64,000 nucleotides of DNA from Vicugna pacos. Taxonomy: Eukaryota; Chordata; Mammalia; Artiodactyla; Camelidae. The notes under the pieces were generated by a model. The model did no database searches. It was not told the DNA's origin and was given only the letters and a program-made list of their open reading frames with translations. Below, piece after piece: positions 26,561 through 38,956 of this stretch. Position 1 is the stretch's first letter. Each line of letters starts with the position of its first letter. The translations under genes were made by a program, and so were the position numbers. The DNA lies in NCBI RefSeq assembly GCF_048564905.1, contig NC_133018.1, positions 2,604,001 through 2,668,000 on the forward strand, in the 5' to 3' direction.

Positions 26561-28180
26561 GACCAGGGCCAGGACTGGTGGAGGCTGAGCATGCCCAGTC
26601 CAGAGGGAAGACCGGCTCTGGGCCTAGGTGCACGCTTGAGGCCAGCCCCTCGCAGCGGGTGAACTGGGCTCCCTGGGTCCCTGTGCTGGGAGGGGCCGAC
26701 GAGGGGACCTCTGGGCCCCAGAGAGCTGGGCCTTCAGGTTAAATGGAGAAACACCTGATCACCTGGCCACTGAGCTCCACCTTCCCAAGGTCCACCGGGC
26801 CGTGAGGTTGTCGCATGCAGGTGGGCTGCGGGCAGAGGAGGCCACTGGCCACAAGAACCCAGGAGGGGGTGCAGCCTGGGTGGGACAGACTCCCAGCGTC
26901 ATCCCCACTGCCTGGAAATACTGCCCGAGCCCCACAGGCTGCCTCGGCCTCGCGTGGCCCCTTAAGCATGTTTCTGGAGGAAACCAATTTAGCTACCAAC
27001 ACACAAGACCTTCTGGAACATTCCAAATAGCAGTAAGGACCTGCCCACTCAACAGAGCTCAGTCCCTCCGCCTGGGGTCCAATCACAGATGTGAGCGGCA
27101 GGGCCACAGTCACTGACTCCCTAGCCACTCAGCTTAGCCCTCGCTCTCACTGGCACAGCACAAAGGTAGAAAGAACTCTTCTGGGCAGAACTCTGGCCAA
27201 AATCATGCCACTATGACAAAATAAATCCTGCTTTTGTAAAAAGTGAAACATGCTATGGGACTCCGTCACGGGCCCGGCAGTTACAGCCTCACCAAAAGCT
27301 GTTTAAGGCACTTATTAATACCACCTGGAAAAGTGTTTTTTCAATCCTGATTTAGGAAAAAAATTCAGTAATACTGCAAAAGAAGTTTCTCAAAAAAACC
27401 AAAAAATAATACTTAGCTTTTCTAAAGAATAAGATAAATGCTGAGCTCTGTTTAAGTTACGTGACACGGTGGGTCCTCTTGGCACCAATAAACAAGGACA
27501 GAACCTGAAATACTGCTTCTGACGTCCTCTTCCCTGGAGAAGAAGACGGCAAACAAGACCCACGCGTCTTTGTCAAGCGTCCCCTCCCATGAGGGGCAAG
27601 AGGGAACCGGGGAGGTCACTGTCGGGTGGGCACTGCACATCGGACCCCTGGCACCCCCCTGTTCCCCACGAGGCTACCCTCCCCACTTTGGGAAGCCATT
27701 CAGCTCGGCCAGGACCCACCAAGCACCGGGACCTGCCAGGCACATCTGTCCCCACAAGCCCTCTCAGGCACGGGCAGTGAGGGGCGGATGGGAAATCTTT
27801 GCTGGCGCCCAGGGCACTTGAAAATGTCTGTGGCTCCCAGTTCTGCCCGAGAGTCCCCCACACAGCGTTCTGCTATCCCACGTGCATGCCCGCTGTCTTT
27901 GGTCTGGCTGCGGCCCCCCCCCGCAGCCCATGGTTCCACCCTGGCCCAATGGGGCACAGAACCTGTCCGCTTCCCGGGCCCTTCCCCTCGCTGAGGTCTC
28001 CTCCTTGGGCTTCCTCTGGAGATCCCACCATCCCCTGGGACGCCACCAGGATGGGCGGACGCAAGCATGGAGGGAGGTGAGTGGGGCAAGCGCTGTGCGG
28101 GTGGCATCCGCTGCCCAAATCCTGTCGGGTCCTAAGGCATCTGAGGGGGAGGGCAACAGGGGGCGGGGGGCCTGGACCTC

Positions 28181-28518
28181 CTAGCTTCTCGGTGGAGAGC
28201 TGGTCTCTGGCTCTGAGAGGCCCACTCCCTGGGCCCCGCCCTCAAGCAGGTCTTGCGGGTCTCGGAGGAAGACCACCATAACTGTGATGTTGTCATGGGA
28301 GCCCCGCTCCCGGGCCTCAGCCACCAGCTCCTCGGCCACGCGCTCCGCTCTGCCCTGCTGCCTGAGCAGGTGGCCCTGCACGAGGCCAGCCACATCCTGG
28401 TGGGGGACCACGTCGAAGAAGCCGTCGCAGGCCAGCAGCAAGTAGTCCTCTGTGCCCACCAGCTCTCGTGAGGCCGCATCTGCCTCGCCAGACACGTAGG
28501 GCTTCTGGAAGATGTCCC
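28181..28518 (-). CDS. PPM1F: PPM1F coding exon 7 (last)
   Basis: Residues 323-433 plus TAG. Begins after CCCAG with phase 1 (G from the previous exon, GG here). It carries [18 protein letters not shown], the metal site [11 protein letters not shown] and [15 protein letters not shown]. The tail after LLEGG is shorter than in human and ends [11 protein letters not shown]. Confidence 0.96.
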
Positions 28519-31500
28519 CTGGGCGTGGGAGAGGGTCGTGAGGCTGCACCCCTGTTGCTCCCCTGACCCCTGTCCCCAGGCCTGGGCCTCCTTGCCACCA
28601 CCCAGCCTCCAACGCCTGGCCCATGGGGCAAGGACACAGGGCGAAAACGCTGTCTTGTGGGGTGCCGGGGACTACAAAGGAACAAAGCAGGGTAATGTGG
28701 CCTCTTGTGTCCCCAAGGGCAGAGTTAGAACCCAGCAAGGCGAGGGGTCAGCTTCCCATGACAGCTGTCTCACTTCAAAGGGGGTGACAGGCCCAGGACA
28801 CTGTCCCGGCTGTGGCCCTGGCCCTCTCCAGCCCCTGCAGCTCCCCTCCTGAGAGGGTCTGGATGCTGGCTCCTTATCTCCCCCTCGCAGAAAAGAACAC
28901 GGCACAGCCTCCTCAGAGGCTCATGCCCCACCCGGCCCTCTGCTGCCTCCTCTTCACACCTCACCCGAGAGTTTCCTGCTGGTCCCCTCTCCTGGGAAGG
29001 AGCCTGGCCCCTCCCTGCCTCCCCCACCCTGGTGTCCATCTCTAAGGAAGGCACCACATTTATCAAGAAGCAGCGAACTGCTTTTTCAGGAGGCTGGGAG
29101 GGGCTGGGGCCACACCGCAGGGGCGGCAGGAAGGGAACAATTTCTCAGCACCTAGAAGGAGGTCTGAGTCCCCTGCTGCAGCCGGGTATCCAGACATGAT
29201 GCTGAGAAGACAGGATGGGGGAGCAGGCACTGCTTTCCTTACCTTTTTTATTAAGATAGGAAAAAAAAAAACCCATCAGCATGAAAGAGAAGCAGGGGAG
29301 GATAAGCCTCATTTGTGGGCTATAAAAAAATCACCTTTAGCACGTAAAGTAGCCAGCCAAGGGTCCCCTACTAGGTCTTTCTGAGGACCCCCTCCCATGA
29401 GTACACCTCATCCCCTAGGTGTCCTGCGGGATGAAAGCTCCCACGGTGTCTGCACCTGCACTCTCCAGACTCACCGATGGCTCTGGAGACGGCCAGGGTC
29501 CCGTTGACCCTCCAGCAGTCCATGTGGGACACGAAGCCACCCAGCGCCTCGATGCGGTCCTTCTCGTCCTGCGGAGACAGCCAGGGTTGGCTGGGTGGGC
29601 CGGGAGTGCGCTGCCGCCCAAGGGGAGACTGGCTGGTGTCTGAGGCAGCGCAGCTTTGGGCAACGCTCAGGGGAGGCATTAGTGAGACAGTGAGGAATTA
29701 TGAATAACCTCAACGGCCTGTGATGCAGGAATAGGTGGTGGCACCAGCGTAGACGGACGGTCTTCCTAAGAGGCATTTGTGGGGCGGGGAGATGCTCACA
29801 GCAGCAGCAGGAGAGAGAGCCTTGGGGTCAGACGTGGGTCCCTGGCTGCCTCACTGTTCACGCGGGGATGCTGCCCCTCCATTACGGCACCAAGCGTGCG
29901 GCCACTGGGCTGGCTGGGTGGAACCTGTCCCCAATCCCTGCCCCTGGGTCCTTGTCCGCCTCAACCCCACCTGGGCACTGTCTGGCTCCACAAAGGGCTA
30001 CGGTGCCAGGTCTAAGAGGACAAGGCAGAGGCCTACCCAGCCCCAAGTCCTAAAGATCTCTTTGGTCCTATAAATTCCCCTGGAGAAGTTTGTCTGAAGG
30101 ATCATAACACAGCATCTCTGCTGCGGCTCCCACCTGGCACCTGCCTGGTCTGGGACTGGGGCATCCTGGGGCTCAGGGCACCTCCTCCTTTGCCTCCTGT
30201 CTGCTTGGACACCCATTCATGCAGCTACCCTCCCACCTTATCCTTCCTACCTGCCTGAACCAGTTTCTCCAAGGTCAAGCCCAGAGCTGGCGGCTGGTGG
30301 GTTCCCAGCAGCAGGCAGACCTGGAGTGCAGCTCTGTGCAGCAAGACCCCCGCCTGGCTGTCTCCTCTCGCTACCCCCAGCCTCCCTCCCGCCCACCTGG
30401 GCCCAAGAGGCCTCGCTCACCTGTGCACTGCCCAGGCAGGTGGCCGTTCCTCCAGGGCTCCCGGCCATGCTGTGCTCCACTGCTTCCCGTCACTTCCGAG
30501 GGGACTCGCCCACTCTCCTGCCACACCCTCCCCCTGCACACCCGGCAGCTTCGGGAGCAGTGGCCCAAGGCCCACGTCCCACCAGCCCCTCCAGGCCTCG
30601 CACTCACTGGGAACATCCCACCTCAAGCTCCCTGGCCCCCAGATTAAAGGCATCGCCTGCCTCTTAGTTGCCCAAGGCCTCTGAGACTCCCTGGCCCCAG
30701 AGCCTGGACTCTTTCTATCCCTCCTGCCTAGCTGGGCAGGTCCTCCCCACAGCTGGCCGGCAATCCAGGGCCAGGTCTCTTGTGAATCAGGCCTCAGATC
30801 GCCCTCTGGTGGTCTGATCACTCCAGAAGCTCCCAGGCTTCCTGACAAAGTGCCTCCTGCCACAAGAGCAGCGGACAGGAGTCTCTGGGTGGCGGTCCTG
30901 GCTTAGCCTGCCCTCTCCTGGACTCTAGCCCTGCCCACTGGGCTTACATCTGCCCGGGGATCTGGCTCCTCCCACGCATTTCTGTCTCCGCATCTCCCGC
31001 ACCCTGTCCCTGTCCTGCAGCTCTCAGGACAGGACCTTGCACGTTGACCCCACATACTGGGCCCCCTGCCAGGCAGAGGGCCCTGCTCTCCCCTGCATAC
31101 AGCTCTGGGCTCACCTGGGGCTCCTGGCTGTTAATGCCCCCAGCTTTAGGGGACCCTGGCCATTAGAATCAGGCGGGGAGCCCTCCCTCTGGAGGAGCAC
31201 CAGGAGTTCCCTGGGAAGATGGTCCAGGGATCCACCGTATCCTAGTCCACCTGAGCCCTGAGCACCTGCCTGCTCTCAGCCAGCACAATGGGGTCGAGGG
31301 GCAGAGTGGGGGGCCTTACCTGCCGCTCTGGCCTGTGCGGCTCCATCAGTTTCACCACCTGCCCCTGCTGCACCAGGACCACCTGGGAATCCCCAAGCCA
31401 GGCCACATGCAGGGTCTTCCCGGTGATCAGTGCGCACACTCCCGTGGTGCCGCTCTGCAGCTGCTGCAGGCAGAGGGTGCAAACAGGTGAGGATGGCAGT

Positions 31501-34500
31501 ACCCACCATAGGCCCAGGCTCCATGCTGGCCAGATGACAATCCACGGGGCACAGGAAGGGACTGATGCATGCAGGGCCTCAGCGATGCTCACCAGGACCA
31601 GGCAGGGCTTTTACATCAAATCAGCAAACGCAGACCCTGCCGTCCACGGTGTCAGAAAGCAGACAAGTGGGTGTCTGGGGAGTGGGGGGGGGTGGGAGGA
31701 GGATGACAGGACAGAAGGAACCTCTGGGGTGATGAATACATCTGTTACTGTGCTAAGGGGTACACTGGCACAACCTGTCCAACACCTAGACCGTACATTG
31801 TAGATTCGCAGTCTGTTTGCTACATGTCAATTATACCTCAGAAAAGGTGTTTTTAAGTAATCGTAACCTGCTCCAAACATCTGCTTTAGAGAGTCCTTTC
31901 TCGACTCTGAGAGGCAGCCCTGAGCTTCTGGGTGACAGTGGCCAGGAGGACTGGGCTCCCGCCTCACGGTCCTAGATGCTGGAAGGTTTTCTGTTCAGAT
32001 GCAAAGCTCAGCCTTGTTGATTCTGCTGAGTCTGTGCTCAGGGCGTCCGATGACAGTATGCCCTGCCCTTCCTCATTATCTGTCATGGTGACCTGGGGTC
32101 AGGGATCTTTGATGTGACCACTGCAAAAATATCACGACTCACTGAAGGCTCAGCTGACACTAGCATTTTTTAGCAATAAGGTATTTTTAAACGTATGTAT
32201 GTTGTTTTAGATGTAATGCTGTTGCATGTTTAATACATGACAGTACACTAAATAGCTTTTATATGCACTGGAAAACGAAAAAACTCATGTGAGTTGCTTT
32301 ATGGCGCTATTCATTTTCTTGCAGTGGTCTGCAAGCAAGCCCCCAAGATCGCCAAGGTCTGCCTGCACTGGTCCTCTGTTGGGTTTGCTGTATTTTATGA
32401 TGCTGAGACAAGCTGGGGGCCTTTTGAATACTGAAGAGAGTTTCCCACCCACAGCCAATTCCTAGACAGCAAGTGTCTCCCTGAGGGGTGTGCCTTTCTT
32501 GCAAGATCCAGCCAGTCAAAGCCCATGTCCTCAGCCACTTCCTTTCCCCTGGGCAGCATCTCCCCTGGCCTGGATGGCTGGGGACCATCCCTGTAGCCCA
32601 GAACCCACCAGGCCTAGTCACACGACCAGACCCTAAGCTTGCTGTGAGGAGCCCGCCTGCCCTGCCCAGGCCTCCTTGCGGAGGCCACAGTGAAGGCTTG
32701 GGCCACGCTCTCCTCTCTGCCTCCTGCCGACCCTAGTGCTTCCTGTGTAGCCCTGAGTCTCCCATTGGAAACTACAAATAATGACACCTTTCAAAGGAGA
32801 TGTCTCTGCATCTGTCATCTCATCGTGGCTGATCAGGACAAGATCCTGGGCAAATTTTAAACAGGCAGCCCTTTCCCGTGAGGCCCACACAACTTCTGCT
32901 GGAGCAGGGGCAGCCTCGCGCTGCTTCTATTCAAAAAAAGAACAAGCACCCTGCACAGCAGGAGTGAAGGGAGGTGCCTGCCCTCAGGGTTTAGCGCAGG
33001 CCTTCTGCCACCACCGGCCACTACAGGTTCTCTCCCTCTGCCCGGCCTGGCCCCCTGGCCCCCCAGCTGCGGGATGCCCATCGGCCGGTCTCACCTCTCG
33101 CTTGGCTTTCCGGAGGAACATCTCGTCGGTGCGACTGAAGGCTGCTCGCAGGGCCCCTGCGGGGTTGCTGGGCAGCTCCGGGTGGCGGGCAGCGTTGGCC
33201 TGCACGTGCACAGACGCATACCTTGCGGCGTCCACCCCTCCATGACCGTCAAACACAGCGAAGTAGGCGCGGTCCACAGGGTCCTTGTGGGGAGCATGGT
33301 GGGGGTCACGGCCCTGCCAGCCTTGAGACTGACTGAGGCAGTGACCTGGCCAGAGGCTCTCGTCTGGGGTGGAGCCAGGCACTGACCGGGGCAGGATCTG
33401 GCGTAATAGCACAGCCTCCACCCGTAGACAGGCCACCCTGGAGGCTCAGTGGGGAACACCCCTTGGGAGCCTCCACTTCCGATGGGCCCATTGCTGGGAG
33501 TGTGGGATGAGGTGAGGGACCAGGTGGCCACCATTGCCGGGGAAGAGCAGGCTCAGAAGCAAGAGTCTGGGTGAACATGGTGCCTGGGCCCCCCCAACAG
33601 ACGTTCCTCAGCCCCTCAGCTGGGAGAGCTGGGTGGCCGGTGGCTGCCCAGGCCCAGAAGTGCTGGGAGGATGAACTGGGCCTCCCAGACCTCCGGGAGG
33701 CTGTTCCAGAGCCAATAGCACCACAGCAGCTGTGCGCACCCCTCCCGCCTGGGCTCTGGCCAGCAACCCCACTGGGCACCAGGATCCCCACCCCGAGCAG
33801 GTTGTCCTGACTGGGGTGTAAGGCTCCACCCCGGGCTGGGTGGTGGGCACTCACAGACAGGCCGAAGAGCAGGTTGAAGGCGGGCAGGCACACATGCCGG
33901 TCCTCCATCCTGCGACGGGCATTGCGGATGGCGTGGACGGAGACCAGCCACTGCCGCTGTGGAGCCCGGGCCGCCATGGGCACCTGCTTCTGCCACCGGC
34001 TGCATGCCTCCCAGAGCCAGGTGAAGAGGCTCCGTGCCAGGCCAGCGGCGTCCAGAACTGCGGGGCGGGACAGGACCATCAGGGAAGTGCTGGTTCCGCT
34101 GGTCCCCCTCCTGCGGTTCCTGCATCTCCTGCCCCAGCGGGCACAGGCCCCGCCAGCCCCTCACTGCTGGCCCCTGAGAGCACAGCAGCCTAAGACACTG
34201 AGTGCACAGCCTGGGTCAGTGGCCCAAGAAGTGTCCGGTTTGGCAACACGCACCAGGAGCCCCCTAGAGCAAAGAGCTGGGAATGCAAAATAATCTTAAG
34301 GATCAGTACAGAATCGTTTATAATTGTACCTCAATTAGAAATAACATATGTCCAATGACAGAGTAAATTATGGTCTACTTTCCAGACAAAGGATTAAGCT
34401 GCTATTACAAATGAACTTCACAACTAAACCTGTGACTGCCCTCCGGCCCAGCAACTGCACCCTGGGACTCACATCCCAGAGACATGAAGACTGCAGAGAC

Positions 34501-37500
34501 CTGCCCCAGGGGTCCCAGCAGGGTGTCCACAACAGCTGAAAGCTGGAACCGGCCCAGGTGTCCTTCAAGGGGCGAACGACAAACTCCCTGAACAGCGTGC
34601 AGGGGAAGGAAGGCCGGAAGGAGCTACTGACACACAGACCCTGGGTGAAACTCCAGGGAGCCAGGCCGAGTGAAAAAAGCCAATCCCGAGAGTCACACAC
34701 CATAATTCCATTTATGTGCACCTTTGAAAGGATCAGACTGTAGGAGCAGAGATGGGCGGCTGTCAGGGGTCAGGGCAGGGAAGGGGCTTAGGGAGGCCGT
34801 AGAAGTAACACGACCATCCTTATGGAATGAAAGCATATCAAGATCCTGGTCGTCTTTGATGTTTTACTCCAGTTTTGTGAGATGTTACCACTGGAGGAAC
34901 TGGATAAAGACCAGAGGGTCCCTCACTGTCACTTCTCATAACTGCACATGAGGCTACAATTACCTGAGAATAACGTTTAATTTTAAACAGTCAAAGGGTG
35001 AAGCAGAAATACTTTGCAAGCATATGAAATGCTTATGTCATGGTGTAAAAAAAGTTGATATTAAGAAAAAACTCAAAAAAAAGGAGGAGGGGAAATTCCA
35101 CACAGGGTTTCATCATGAGAACGTGAAAAAGCCCTGACCCCTAGGGCCCAGAGAAGAGGTAGGAAAGGCCACCCCGACACGGTCAGCAGAGGCGTCTGCA
35201 GGGCCGGGCAGGTGTGCTCTCACATGCTGGCCCCAGATGCTGGTGTTAAAATACACCCATACATGCTTTAATACTTCTTACTTCCAAAGTGGGAGCCCTC
35301 CCCTTGAGGCTGGGACTCAGTGACTTGCTTTTTCTGAAAAGACTAAAACAGAAGTGGCCTGAGCAGTCCGAGGAGGCCCTGAGGCTTCCACCCCGAGGGC
35401 TCTGCCCCTCCCTCTTTCTCCTCCCCTGTCTGTCTCTCCCATTTCTCTCTCTCTCTCTCTCTCACCCTGTCTGTCTTTGTCTCTCTTGTCATCTCTCTGT
35501 CTTCCCCACCTCTGTCTCTCACCCTGATTCTCTCCCTCTCCCTGTTTCTCATTTTCTGCCTCCGTTTCTCTCTCTGTCTGTCTCTCTCTGTGTCTCTATC
35601 CGTCTCTGCTTCTCTCTCTCTGCCCCTCCCTCCTGAATTGCTGGTCCTCAGGGAGGCCAGCAGCCATGGCTAGAGGACACCCAAGCACCAGCGAGGCCAT
35701 CTGCTGAGCGGGATCCCGAGGCTGAGTGACCCAATCCCCACCCCCTTGGCCTTTGTCTGACCACAACCTCACAAGAGACCCAGGGCCAGAACCACCAGCT
35801 CAGCTGCTCCCAAATTCCAGGCCCACAGAAACTGTGGGATAACAAATGTTTATTGTTTCAAGTGGCTCAATATGGGGACAATCTGTTATGTAACAACAGG
35901 GAATGCTTACCCCCCATAATATGAATTTTAAAAGAAAACCCCAAATCCTACCCATACCTGGCTTCTAAAAACAAAAGACTGACAAGTAACAGGTCCAAAG
36001 GGACCCTGGGGCTGTGCCTCAGAGCCTCAAACGCCGGGCACGGGGACCCTGTTGGCCCAGGTGTGAGTGGTCAGGGGGAAGGGCTCCAGGGCAGGGAGCT
36101 GAAAGCAGGTGCACTCAGAGGACAGCGGGAAGTGGAATAGGGGTGGCGGCTGCACAGTGGGCGAGCAGAGGCTGGGGAGGCTTGGGGGGGGTCTGTGCAC
36201 TTGAGAGGTAGGGAGACACATCCGAGGGAGCCCATGCAGCAAGGCAGAGTGTCTCGAATTGGCCGCTGCCACCACAACCAGGACGTGGGGGCCATTCAGG
36301 TGTCTGGGAGAACAGGGGACCTGCAGGGTTGACCTGGGGGCTGTGGGTACAGGGAAGGCTCAAGTCACCAAGACAGGTCCATGTACCCTGGCCCAGTGGC
36401 TCCCTAGCCACCGAGTCGGAGAGCCCTGTCCAGTCGGTCTTCACGCCATTGCCCCTCTTTTCTCCCCTGGACCCGGGCTCCATGCCTGTGTCAGGCATGA
36501 AACAGCCAGGGAGGCAGAGGCACTGTGCACCCTCCGCCTCAGGTCCTGCTACCACATCAGTCAACATGTGTAAACTGGACCCTGGGCTCCAGCAAAGGGC
36601 AGTTACAGATGAGGACAAAGAGCCACGGAGGACCACTTGCCCATGGGAGAGCCTGTCTTCCTGGGAACCAATCCCTGTGGCAGGCCAGAAAGCTCTCAGT
36701 CATACCCCTGCCCTCGGGCTGGGATTCTTGTAACACCCACATGGTGCCAGTTTGCAAGAATGGCTTCGAAAGGCAGCGGTGACTGCATTCCACTCCCATG
36801 ACAGGGTGAGCTGAGGAGGGCGGCCAGCCCAGGCCTGCTCGGAGGGCGGTGGCTGAGATCCACCCCCCTTCCCTGGCCCTCGGAGTGGGGCACCGACTCT
36901 AGGGTGTCAGCAGCGCGCTCCTTCCCGCCAGCAGGTGGCGCTACTTCCCGGTAGATGCAGGCAGGGTTGGGCGGGGCTGGCTTTGGTGACAGGCTTTTCA
37001 GAGGACAAAGGCTGTCTGTTGCCCTGCGGCTGGACACCGGGGCAGGCCTGCGAGGCTGTGCTGGGATGAAGGCGGGCGGGCAGCCAGGGAAGAGGGCGGA
37101 AGGCCGGCACCTACCCCAGCGGTGGAGGCCACGTGTGCCCCCCACTTCCTCCCTCTGCCCTCCATGTGACACTAATGCCACTAAGGCCACATGGATAATA
37201 ATCATGGGAGGTGGTGGAGGTGCTGGGTAACCATATGTAAAAGGGATCAAACGGACACACTGTACACTTGGGTCAAACAATGTTACAGATCAGTTATGTC
37301 AATAAAAAAATAATAACAAAGTAACACAGCTGGATAGGAAATGGCAAAGGAAGGGAAATCTGCTGAGGCTCCCGTTGCCTCCCAGCCCTGCTCCCTCACC
37401 TCCGGGACCCCCATCCCTGCCCAGGACCCCCCTGTATCCTGAGTGCCCTGCTGTACCTTCTCCAGCATGGGGAGGGGTGAGCCCCTGCTCCAGGCCAGGC

Positions 37501-38922
37501 CCACACCTCGCTCCCTGCGGCTCTGGTCCAATGCGAACCGACATTTGGGTGAAATACTGTCGGAACGGACTACGAGGAAAGTGAGAAAGGCCTGCGAGAC
37601 GAGGGCCCTGACTTATGTGAGGCTTGCTCCACCTGGGCTCCTCTGGCCCCCAGCCAGCAGCAGGACACACAGGCCTCCATGGCGACTCCCCAAGCTCTCA
37701 GGGTCCGAGTCTCTGCCTGATGGGTCTCGACTTGGATCAGCTGAGAAATGGCTGAGGCTGCCCCGGGAACAGCTCCCCCGTCACCACCCACACGTCAGCC
37801 ACTGAGGCAGAAGAGTAGGTGTGCAAGCGGGTTTCTCCCTCATGAACCCGGACCAGGCTGCTTGTCTCCAGGCTGTTCTGAAACTCTGGGAGCCGGCACG
37901 GCTCCCACCAGCCGACTCCACGACAGGGAGGCCCTTCCCTGCAACTGGACTCTGCCACTCTGTTGTGAGCACGTGCCTGGTGCTGCCCACGACTGCCCAT
38001 CCACCAGCAAAACAGGACGGAAAAGGGGGCCAGATGAGACCCGATGCTCCCCTGCGGCCTGGACCCCGTGCCCACTGAGCCCGGGGCCCCGAGAGGGAGA
38101 ACTCACGGGTCACAGGGGCCTTCTCCTCCTCCTTGTCTTCATCCTCCTGCTCCGGCAGTTTCCTTAACTCAGAAAGGTCCGTCTGCAGCAGCTGGGAAAC
38201 TGCCTCGTGGGCCAGACACGCAGCAAGTGGTGGTGGAGCGCTCCTGAGGACAGAACAGGAGTGAGGGACTGGCGCTCGGCAGAACCCATGAGCCCAGGGC
38301 CTGCCCCGATGCTCTAGGTGGAGACCAAGGGCCCCTTTCCACTCAGGGAGGCCCTTCCAGACGCAGCAGTGACTGCTCACACTTCATGCACAGCCACGAC
38401 AAGCAGGTTGGCCTCTGGTCCCTGGGGAGCTAGACAGACGTCCCTATAATGCCATTTATGGGGGCCTGGCTGCACCAACGTGGGTGGGGGCTGTTTGGGA
38501 GAGGGTGTCACAGACATGTGAGCTGCGTCTACTGGCCTCGGTGGCCAGGCCAAACTGCCCAGCACATTTGGCTTCATGACAGCTCCTGGTCACCAACACA
38601 AGCAGGGGGTTGGGGAGTCTTACAGGTTGAACTGTGTCCCCAAAATTCATGATAAAGCTCTAACCCCCAGTGTCACAGAATGTGACCTTATTTGGAAATA
38701 GGATTCCTGCAGACACAATTAGTTGAAATGAGGTCACACTGCAGTAGGGTGGGCCCCTAATCCAATGATGCTGGTGTCCTTATTCAAAGCAGAAATTAAG
38801 GGGGGACTATATAGCTCAGGTGGTACAGCCCATGTTTATAGCATGCACAAGGTTTCGGTTTCAATCCCCAGTACCTCCTCTTAAAACAAATGAACCTAAT
38901 TACCTCCCCACCAAAGTACAAA

Positions 38923-38956
<34 letters not shown>

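Larger units (their letters stand above)
25555..28180 (-). other. PPM1F: PPM1F 3' UTR (inferred extent)
   Basis: Downstream of the PPM1F stop codon on the minus strand no other gene intervenes before the polyadenylation signals at 26311 and 25574. A 3' UTR of about 2.6 kb would suit PPM1F, whose human 3' UTR is long (from memory). Most of it is GC-rich, with an AT-rich island at about 27170-27450. The many open frames here show no domains. A diverged MIR occupies about 26440-26560. Confidence 0.55.

Noticed and set aside
27700-28160. Overlapping frames on both strands in the PPM1F 3' UTR
   Set aside because: They overlap each other in several frames and show no conserved motif; they are shadows of GC-rich UTR sequence.
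33306-34079. 257-codon frame spanning PPM1F coding exon 3
   Set aside because: Only 33855-34057 is exon; the rest is intron read through past the GTGAGTG donor.
35289-35636. 115-codon frame made of S, L and P
   Set aside because: Translation of the CT-rich simple repeat.
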